From: Pseudomonas weihenstephanensis
GTDB taxonomy: Bacteria; Pseudomonadota; Gammaproteobacteria; Pseudomonadales; Pseudomonadaceae
Assembly (NCBI RefSeq): GCF_001043055.1
Contig: NZ_JYLF01000001.1
Location: 372,001 to 436,000, forward strand
Direction: 5' to 3'
DNA: 64,000 nucleotides
Part shown: positions 57,467-64,000 of the stretch, piece by piece
Position numbering within the stretch: the first letter of the stretch is position 1
Layout of the letters: each line of letters begins with the position of its first letter
Program-made: the position numbers and the translations under genes
The notes under the pieces: generated by a model
Database searches by the model: none
What the model was told of the DNA's origin: nothing
Seen by the model: the letters and a program-made list of their open reading frames with translations, nothing else

Positions 57467-59809
57467 ATGAAGCTGCGTAACAGTTTTCAGGCGCGTATCA
57501 GCCTGTTCCTGGCGTTGCTCTTGCTCGTGGTGATTGGTGCGGTGTACTTCGCCGTCAAAGCAGTGACCATTACGGTGGCCAGCGATCAGGCCGAAGAGCA
57601 ATTGCGCACCGGCACGCGGGTGTTTGAGCGGTTCATGGATTTGCGTTGGCGGCGCATCCAGTACGGGCTCAACTGGCTGACCAATGACTCGGACTTTCGC
57701 CTCGCGAGCATCAATGGCACCTCCGCGGACATCGAGAACGCCTTGCTGGAGTTTGAGGCGAGTATTCGCGGCAGTGATCTCTTTGTACTCGACCTCAATG
57801 GCAACATCATCACCAGCACCCTCAAAGGCTTACCGTCCGGGCAGGCCTTCCCCTACGCCAAGGCTTTGAAGATGGCGCGTCGTAACGCTCAAACCATGCT
57901 TGTCGGCGTACTCGATGGCCGCCCTTACATGATGGTGCAGAGTGCCGTGATGGCCCCTTTACCGGTGGTGCGCGTGGTGTCTGCGATGCCGATGGACGAC
58001 GTATTTGCCCATGAGTTGCGTTCGCTGAGCAACCTTGAAGTGTCGTTTATGACCCTTAATAACGGCGAAAACGGGGTGCTGAGCAGCACTCAGCCTGACG
58101 CAATGAACGCCAGCATTGTCGCGTTCATGCACACGCATGCGCCGGGCCTGACCGTTCATTTCAGCGAATTTCACCACCAGCGTTTTTTGGGTCAATTATT
58201 GCAATTGGCCAACTCCGGCGACCCGGCTAACGGGCAAGTGATGGCGTTGCTGCAGAGCCCGCTGGATCAAACCATGCAGGCCTTTAATTCGCTTGATCGC
58301 AAGTTTTTGTGGGTCTCGGTCGGTGCATTGCTGGCGTCCTTGCTCGGAGCCTTGTGGCTGGCGCGGGCGGTCTCGCGCCCGGTCAGTCTGCTGGCAGAAG
58401 CCGCGCAACGGATTGGTCGGGGCGACTACGAAACGCCGGTCGAACTCAAGCGTAAGGACGAACTGGGTTTTCTGGCCAAGGCCATCAACGCCATGCAGGC
58501 CGGTATTGCGCAGCGTGAGCAGCAATTGGCGCATAACGCCTTGCATGACGCGCTCACCGGCTTGCCCAATCGCGCTCTGGCCATGGAACGATTGGGCAGT
58601 GCGATCAGCGCCCGGCGCAACGTCGTCCTGATTTATCTGGGCATTGAAAACTACCGCGTGATCAACGAAAGCTTTGGCCCGGACGGCATGGAGCTGATCA
58701 TGCGCGAGGCCAGCCGCGCGATGCTCGACACCCTGCACGAGCGCGATACGGCGGCGCGCATCACCGGCAATGAATTTTTGTTGCTGCTGGAGAGCACTCA
58801 GGTCGATGCCGGGGTCGCGATGGCCGACACGTTGTATGCGCTGTTGAATCGACCCTTGAGCATCGATGGCCATGACGTGTTGCTCGAGGTTTGCATGGGC
58901 ATTGCGGTGTACCCGATCAACGGCCAAAGCGTCGAAGAACTGATCAGCAGGGCCGCGATCGCGCGCCGCGATGCAGCGGCCTTACCGGGGTACTTGCAGG
59001 TCTATCAGCAGGATCGGGACTTGGCGCATCAGCGGCAAATCCAGCTGATTCGCGACTTGCGCAGCGCCGCCAGCGAGGGCGAGTTGTTTTTGCTGTATCA
59101 GCCCAAGCTGGAGATTGGCAGTGGCCAGGTGCGCCAGGCCGAAGCCTTGTTGCGCTGGCGTCACCCGGAGCTGGGCGTGGTGTCGCCAGCCGAGTTCATT
59201 CCCTTGGCCGAGCGCACGGGCAGCATGGTATTGCTGACGCAGTGGGTGCTGGAGGAGGGCGTTCGTCAACTGGCCGAGTGGAACCGCAAGGGGCTGGCGC
59301 TGCAACTGTCGCTGAACATTTCGGCCGCGGATGTGCACGGTGAAGACCTGTTGCATAAGGTCGAAACCCTGCTCAAGCGTTATGAGGTGTCGGCCGAGCA
59401 ACTTATTTTCGAAATCACCGAAAGTGCGGTCATGCGCGACCCTGAGCACTCGCTTGGCGTGCTGGAAAAACTGCGCGATGGCGGTATCAGTCTGGCGGTC
59501 GATGACTTCGGCACCGGTTATTCATCGCTGGCTCACCTCAAACGCTTGCCGGTGCAAGAGCTGAAAATCGATCAGTCGTTTATTCGCAACCTGGATGAAA
59601 CCAGTGAAGACGCGGTGATCGTGCGCTCGACCATCGAGATGAGCCACAACCTGGGGCTAAAAGTGGTGGCCGAAGGGGTGGAGTATCAACATACCCTTGA
59701 CCTGCTGGAGCGCTGGCAATGCGACACGGCGCAAGGCTATCTGATCAGTCGTCCGCTGGATGCGCAGGCGTTTGAGGTGTGGTTGTCGCGCCTGAAAGAA
59801 ACGGCGTAA
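57467..59809 (+). CDS. Membrane GGDEF/EAL protein, predicted c-di-GMP phosphodiesterase
   Basis: 780 residues from ATG 57467, with GAGGAGG upstream. Membrane helix (~12-31), periplasmic sensor (~35-280), second helix (~285-305), HAMP (~305-360), GGDEF-like domain (~375-525) and EAL domain (~535-780). The GGDEF signature is degenerate (TGNEF), so no cyclase activity is expected. EAL motif EALLRW, NISAADV, ITES and DDFGTGYSSL are intact, so PDE activity is likely. Isolated gene divergent from lon. Confidence 0.9.
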   Translation: MKLRNSFQARISLFLALLLLVVIGAVYFAVKAVTITVASDQAEEQLRTGTRVFERFMDLRWRRIQYGLNWLTNDSDFRLASINGTSADIENALLEFEASIRGSDLFVLDLNGNIITSTLKGLPSGQAFPYAKALKMARRNAQTMLVGVLDGRPYMMVQSAVMAPLPVVRVVSAMPMDDVFAHELRSLSNLEVSFMTLNNGENGVLSSTQPDAMNASIVAFMHTHAPGLTVHFSEFHHQRFLGQLLQLANSGDPANGQVMALLQSPLDQTMQAFNSLDRKFLWVSVGALLASLLGALWLARAVSRPVSLLAEAAQRIGRGDYETPVELKRKDELGFLAKAINAMQAGIAQREQQLAHNALHDALTGLPNRALAMERLGSAISARRNVVLIYLGIENYRVINESFGPDGMELIMREASRAMLDTLHERDTAARITGNEFLLLLESTQVDAGVAMADTLYALLNRPLSIDGHDVLLEVCMGIAVYPINGQSVEELISRAAIARRDAAALPGYLQVYQQDRDLAHQRQIQLIRDLRSAASEGELFLLYQPKLEIGSGQVRQAEALLRWRHPELGVVSPAEFIPLAERTGSMVLLTQWVLEEGVRQLAEWNRKGLALQLSLNISAADVHGEDLLHKVETLLKRYEVSAEQLIFEITESAVMRDPEHSLGVLEKLRDGGISLAVDDFGTGYSSLAHLKRLPVQELKIDQSFIRNLDETSEDAVIVRSTIEMSHNLGLKVVAEGVEYQHTLDLLERWQCDTAQGYLISRPLDAQAFEVWLSRLKETA

Positions 59810-59913
59810 TGATGCGTTTTGAAGGCCAGTTGTAATGGGTGCCGCAAAGTAGAATGGCGTGTAGCGTTGCCGTTGTGAATATCGCAGGTCAGGCTCGTAT
59901 AAAACGTCAGCCC

Positions 59914-59944
59914 TAAAAAAAGCGGCTATCTTTCGATAGCCGCT
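59914..59944 (-). terminator. gcd terminator
   Basis: Minus strand: AGCGGCTATC-GAAA-GATAGCCGCT followed by seven T. A perfect 10-bp stem, 24 bp after the gcd stop. Confidence 0.92.
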
Positions 59945-59967
59945 TCGCTTGCCACTCGCTGTGTTAC

Positions 59968-62385
59968 TTAATCGGCGAGTTTGAACGCGATGACATAGTC
60001 ACCTTTTTTGGTGCCCAGGCCGCCGTGACCACCCGCCATGACCAGCACGTATTGTGTGCCGTCTTTGCCGGTGTAGGTCATTGGAGTGGTTTGGCCGCCA
60101 GCAGGCAGGCGACCTTCCCACAGCAACTTGCCGTTGCTTACATCGTAAGCACGCAGGTACTGGTCAAGGGTGCCGCTCAGGAAGGCTACGCCACCGGCGG
60201 TGGTGAATGTGCCGCCCAAGCTTGGAACGCCCATCGACAGCGGGATTGGAACCGGCGAACTGTCACGCACGGTGCCGTTCTTGTGTTTCCAGATCACGTT
60301 GTTGTTGGTCAGGTCGACCGCCGCAACGTAGCCCCACGCCGGAGCCTGGCAAGGCAGGCCCAGTGGCGACAACAGAGGCTCCAGGATCACGCCGTAAGGC
60401 GAACCTTTGTTCGGTTGTACGCCCGAGGTTTCGCCTTTACGTGGGCCCATTGCAGCCACATCCGCCTGGGGTACCAGTTTGGAGGTGAAGGCCATGTAGC
60501 TTGGGTTCAGGAATGCGATCTGACGCACGGGGTCTACCGAGATGCCGCCCCAGTCAAACACGCCAAAGTTACCGGGATAAACGATCGAACCTTGCAAGGA
60601 AGGCGGGGTGTACATGCCGTCATAACGCAGGGATTTGAAGTTGATACGGCACAGCATCTGGTCAAACGGAGTCACGCCCCACATGTCACGTTCGGTCAGG
60701 ACCGGCGGGATCATGTTCAGCTCTGAGCGAGGCTGCGTTGGCGCGGTGTGGTCGCCTTCAACGGCGCCGCCCGGTGCTGGCACTTCGTGGATCGGTACGA
60801 TGTCTTTACCGTTGCTACGGTCAAGCACGTAGATGCTGCCTTGCTTGGTGGACGCCAGCAGAGCCGGTTTAACACCGTCAGCCGTTTTAATGTCCATCAA
60901 GGTAGGTTGGCCACCTACGTCCATGTCCCACAGGTCATGGTGAGTAAGCGGACGGTACCAGCGGACTTTACCGGTGTTGATGTCCAGCGCAGTGATGCCA
61001 GCAGCGTAGCGCTCGGAATCTTCGGTACGGTTGCCGCCGAACTGGTCAGGCGTCTGGTTGCCCATCGGCAGATAGAGCATGCCGAGGTTTTCGTCGACGG
61101 CGAACATCGACCACATGTTAGGCGAGTTGCGGGTGTAGGTTTCGCCTTCGGCAATCGGCGCGGTGGCGTCCGGGTTGCCGCTGTCCCAATTCCACACCAG
61201 CTTACCGGTACGTACGTCGTACGCCCGGATCACGCCCGATGGCTCATCGGTAGAAATGTTGTCAGTAACGTGGCCGCCAATCACAACCAGGTCTTTGGTC
61301 ACGGCAGGGGGCGAGGTGGAGTAGTAGCCGCCTGGCGCGAAGCCACCCATGTTGTGGCGCAAGTCAACTGCGCCATTGTCACCGAAGTCTTCGCAGACTT
61401 TACCGGTGTCGGCGTTCAGCGCGATCAGGCGCGTGTCAGCCGTCGGCAGGAACAGGCGACGTGGGCACGAGTTGCTCGACGTGGCCGCAGCAGGCTCGGC
61501 AGCGCTTTGCTCAGTGCTGGCTTTGGCGTAGGCGTTTTCGTCGTGATACGTCACGCCGCGGCAGGTCATGTGCGCCCAGCCTTTGAAGTTAGCCGCGTTC
61601 TGCGTGCTGAGCTTCGGGTCGTAGCGCCAGATTTCCTTGCCGGTGTCTGGGTCAACAGCAATCACCTGACTGTGTGGGGTACACACGTACAGCATGCCGT
61701 TCACTTTCAGCGGGGTGTTCTCGGCGGTTGTTTCGCCCGGATCGCCTTCGCCCGGAATGTCCCCGGTACGGAATGTCCAGGCTGGAACCAGCTTGTGGGC
61801 ATTTTCTGGCGTAATTTCTTTCAGTGGCGAGTAACGGTCACCGTAGGCGGTGCGCCCGTAGGACTGCCAGTCACCCTCCGGCATGGCCGGTGCGGTGTTG
61901 GTCATGCCGGGAACAGCATCACGGTCCAGTTGACCCTTGATTTCACCAGGGCTGGTGAACTGGCTGGCCAGTGCAGCCAGGCCTGCCAGTACGACGGCCA
62001 CGCTCAGTGCACCCGTCGCCACCGGGGCCGATTGGCCGCGCAACAGTGGGCGACGCAACCATGGCAGCAGCAATACGATACCGATCGCAAACCACAGGGC
62101 CAGGCGCGGTACCAGTTGCCACCAGTCCAGGCCCACTTCGATCAGTGCCCAAACGGTGCTGGCGAACAGCACCACGGCGTACAAGCCCAGCGCGGCGCGG
62201 CGCCCGGCCATCAGCAGTGCGCCTGACAGGCCAAAACCGATACCGGCCAGCAGGTAGTACATCGACCCGCCCAGCGTGACCAGCTTGATACCCCCGACCA
62301 GCATGGCCAGGCCCATTAGCAGCAGCAAGATACCGAGCAACGTCGGTAACAGGCGGCTACGACTTGAAGCACCTTCAGTGCTCAT
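59968..62385 (-). CDS. gcd: Membrane-bound PQQ-dependent glucose dehydrogenase
   Basis: 805 residues from ATG 62385 (MSTEGASSRSRLLPTL). Five membrane helices in the first ~135 residues, then a periplasmic PQQ beta-propeller (WPxYG-like WQSYGRTAYGDRYSPL, NSPNMWSMF, GNQTPDQFGG, HHDLWDMDVG and a TAGGVAFLSGTLDQYLRAYD repeat). Oxidises glucose to gluconolactone and feeds electrons to ubiquinone. PQQ genes are not in this window. Downstream of oprB, 135 bp gap. Confidence 0.96.
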   Translation of the reverse strand: MSTEGASSRSRLLPTLLGILLLLMGLAMLVGGIKLVTLGGSMYYLLAGIGFGLSGALLMAGRRAALGLYAVVLFASTVWALIEVGLDWWQLVPRLALWFAIGIVLLLPWLRRPLLRGQSAPVATGALSVAVVLAGLAALASQFTSPGEIKGQLDRDAVPGMTNTAPAMPEGDWQSYGRTAYGDRYSPLKEITPENAHKLVPAWTFRTGDIPGEGDPGETTAENTPLKVNGMLYVCTPHSQVIAVDPDTGKEIWRYDPKLSTQNAANFKGWAHMTCRGVTYHDENAYAKASTEQSAAEPAAATSSNSCPRRLFLPTADTRLIALNADTGKVCEDFGDNGAVDLRHNMGGFAPGGYYSTSPPAVTKDLVVIGGHVTDNISTDEPSGVIRAYDVRTGKLVWNWDSGNPDATAPIAEGETYTRNSPNMWSMFAVDENLGMLYLPMGNQTPDQFGGNRTEDSERYAAGITALDINTGKVRWYRPLTHHDLWDMDVGGQPTLMDIKTADGVKPALLASTKQGSIYVLDRSNGKDIVPIHEVPAPGGAVEGDHTAPTQPRSELNMIPPVLTERDMWGVTPFDQMLCRINFKSLRYDGMYTPPSLQGSIVYPGNFGVFDWGGISVDPVRQIAFLNPSYMAFTSKLVPQADVAAMGPRKGETSGVQPNKGSPYGVILEPLLSPLGLPCQAPAWGYVAAVDLTNNNVIWKHKNGTVRDSSPVPIPLSMGVPSLGGTFTTAGGVAFLSGTLDQYLRAYDVSNGKLLWEGRLPAGGQTTPMTYTGKDGTQYVLVMAGGHGGLGTKKGDYVIAFKLAD

Positions 62386-62520
62386 AGTGTGGTTCTCCGT
62401 TACGTTGATAGTGTTCCCGCATGGGCCGTGGAACACGGCGCGATGCGAGGCGATTCAGTAAAGTTAGTCCTTGTGAGTCAGCTTCAAGCTTCATGCTCGT
62501 CGCGGTCGTTCGTGCAGGGA

Positions 62521-63903
62521 TCAGAACGAACTTTGAATCTTCAAGCCGCCGATCAGCGCGTCATCCAGTTGGTTGACGCCGCCCGGATGGCGGATGTATT
62601 GCAGGTTCGGTCGCACGGTCAGCCAGTTAGTGACGTGCACGCCGTAATACAATTCGGCGCTGTATTCGGTGTCTTGCGGCGGCAGATAGCGGGCGTCGTC
62701 AAAGTCGTACACCGTGCGGGCCTGATTGGTCGCCTGAGCGTTTTTACGATAGGCCGGGTTGACGTGAACCCTGGCCACGGCAAAGCCGATGTCGTCTTTG
62801 GCCCGCGCATCGAACACGCCTTTGTAGACGATGCCTGCCTGCACATAGTTATCGATCGGGTTGGTTTTCTTGTCGTGAACGGTGGCGTTGGCGAACACAC
62901 TCAAGCCCCTCGACTGATCGCTGGCGCGGCGGGTCAGTTGCTGTTGCACACCCAGCCACATGCCGTGCTTGCTCGAACTGCTGCGATAGGCTTCGCCGCT
63001 CAAGGCTGCGGCCTGGCCATTGGCATCTTTGTAAACATCGGTTGCCTTGGCACTACTGTAGTAGTACCCCGCACGATACTCCCCAGGCAGCCCATTAATT
63101 TTTGGCGTCCATACCAGTTCAACCGGCAGCACGGCACCTTGGGTGCCACTGCCGCTGAGTTTGAAACCATTGCCACGGTCCAGGTTGGACGGGTTTTGCT
63201 CGTAGGCACCGACCTGTGCATACAGCTCAGGGGTGAGGTGGTATTTAACGCGCAACGCCCATTGGCTGACCGGCCAGTTGTACCAAATGCTGCCAGCCCA
63301 GTTACCGACCTGCGAACCGCAAAACGCCAGGTTCTGGAAGTCGCACGGGAAGCTGTTGAAGTCTTCGCCCTGACCAAAGCGGCCGACTTTGATGTCGAGC
63401 TTCTGATCAAAGAATTTCTGTTGGTACCACATCTGCGTCAGGCGGGTGGTCTGGCCACGGCCCCAGACTTCTTGCGCCGAGGTGAAGCCCCCCACGCGCG
63501 GGTCGTTGATGCGATCGTTGCTGATGTTGTTACCGCTGCGATGGGTGATCGTCAGCTTAAACTCGGCATCTTCCCAGCCCAGAATCTTTTGCAAATCCAA
63601 GTGCGTGCCCAGGCCGAACTGATCGCTGTAGCGCGCCGTACGGTCGTGGTCATAGCCGCCATGCAGGTTGGAACCCACTTCGCCGACATAGTCGAGGGAG
63701 AAGGCGTAGCCTTTTTGCTCCAGCTCGCTACGGGTGCCGTTCCAGTCCCCAAACATCCATTTGGACTCGCTGTCGAACGCCGGGTTTGCCTGCACGCAGG
63801 TGGCCAGGCCGAAAGCAGTAAGGCCGCCCATCAGGCTCAGGGCTTTTTGCCCGGCCATAGGAAGCAGCGCACTGTGTTTGCGCAAAATCAGAAATGTGGA
63901 CAT
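62521..63903 (-). CDS. oprB: Carbohydrate-selective porin OprB
   Basis: 460 residues. N-terminal region contains a signal peptide (cleavage near CVQA-NPAF, about residue 40), longer than usual; a later ATG at 63858 would give a more normal signal, so the start is uncertain. Barrel motifs: WMFGDWNGTRSELEQKGYAFSLDY, GLGTHLDLQKILGW and a terminal F (IQSSF). Passes glucose and other sugars. Upstream of gcd on the same strand, which fits periplasmic glucose oxidation. The last 97 bases of the window hold only its upstream DNA. Confidence 0.93.
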   Translation of the reverse strand: MSTFLILRKHSALLPMAGQKALSLMGGLTAFGLATCVQANPAFDSESKWMFGDWNGTRSELEQKGYAFSLDYVGEVGSNLHGGYDHDRTARYSDQFGLGTHLDLQKILGWEDAEFKLTITHRSGNNISNDRINDPRVGGFTSAQEVWGRGQTTRLTQMWYQQKFFDQKLDIKVGRFGQGEDFNSFPCDFQNLAFCGSQVGNWAGSIWYNWPVSQWALRVKYHLTPELYAQVGAYEQNPSNLDRGNGFKLSGSGTQGAVLPVELVWTPKINGLPGEYRAGYYYSSAKATDVYKDANGQAAALSGEAYRSSSSKHGMWLGVQQQLTRRASDQSRGLSVFANATVHDKKTNPIDNYVQAGIVYKGVFDARAKDDIGFAVARVHVNPAYRKNAQATNQARTVYDFDDARYLPPQDTEYSAELYYGVHVTNWLTVRPNLQYIRHPGGVNQLDDALIGGLKIQSSF

Positions 63904-64000
63904 AGGTCGAGGTCGTGAGTCTTTATAGGTATGGCTGTGGCAGTGGTAGCGCTGTCTTGTAAAGATCAGCGCGCACCCTTGAAGATTTGGAGGCGCCGTG

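Noticed and set aside
60748..62226. 492-codon plus-strand frame opposite gcd
   Set aside because: Complement shadow of gcd; its composition is that of antisense to a GC-rich gene.
62389..63918. 509-codon plus-strand frame opposite oprB
   Set aside because: Shadow of oprB, which has a clear porin pattern and signal peptide.
1..64000. CRISPR arrays, tRNA/rRNA genes, insertion sequences, prophage
   Set aside because: No regularly spaced repeats, cloverleaf-like segments, transposase or phage structural genes were seen on either strand.

Overview
The window looks like chromosomal DNA from a fluorescent-group Pseudomonas. The evidence is the gene content and order (suhB-trmJ-cysE-isc operon-ndk-rlmN-pilW-rodZ-ispG-hisS-yfgM-bamB-der, then leuA, xseA, guaBA, and oprB-gcd), the typical Pseudomonas protein sequences, and the REP/REPIN-type repeats between genes. 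The species cannot be named from sequence alone. I see no rRNA, tRNA, CRISPR array, insertion sequence or prophage.

Layout. (1) 1-20.4 kb is conserved core: an envelope glycine-zipper protein, SuhB, TrmJ, CysE, the complete Fe-S assembly operon iscRSUA-hscBA-fdx-iscX behind an IscR-type promoter, then ndk, rlmN, pilW, rodZ, ispG, hisS, yfgM, bamB and der, and a transaminase/omega-amidase pair. (2) 20.4-24.45 kb holds a large, isolated gene for a protein made of five degenerate copies of a ~210-residue DUF4329-like module. (3) 24.45-32.8 kb is core again: leuA with a leucine-rich leader peptide, an M23 peptidase, xseA, a small zinc-ribbon protein, and guaBA. (4) 32.8-49.0 kb appears to be accessory DNA inserted between guaA and the multicopper oxidase gene, which I recall as neighbours in P. 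aeruginosa. It carries a tightly overlapping seven-gene operon (thermostable-hemolysin-like protein, AMP-ligase, heme-oxygenase-like diiron protein, SDR, TPR protein, response regulator, sensor kinase), a cytochrome b561, an antitoxin-like fragment, and a complete trehalose PTS locus. (5) 49.0-64 kb holds multicopper oxidase-tadA, cmoAB, a YhhN-family membrane protein, a chagasin-type inhibitor, a second-type Lon (AsrA-like) with a sigma-32-type promoter, a GGDEF/EAL protein, and the periplasmic glucose oxidation pair oprB-gcd.

How genes work together. The isc genes build and transfer Fe-S clusters and feed Fe-S enzymes encoded next to them (IspG, RlmN). In the tre locus, TreR controls a porin, EIIBC, phosphotrehalase and a IIA-HPr-EI fusion, so outer-membrane entry, phosphorylation and hydrolysis of trehalose are all encoded together. 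CmoA and CmoB make the tRNA cmo5U34 modification. OprB brings glucose to the periplasmic dehydrogenase Gcd.

The best candidates for something undescribed are the five-module protein at 20822-24259 and the operon at 33104-39401, which looks like a small fatty-acid-derived pathway wired to its own two-component system. Lesser curiosities are an EIIB-like protein that has lost its phosphorylatable cysteine and the leucine leader peptide upstream of leuA.
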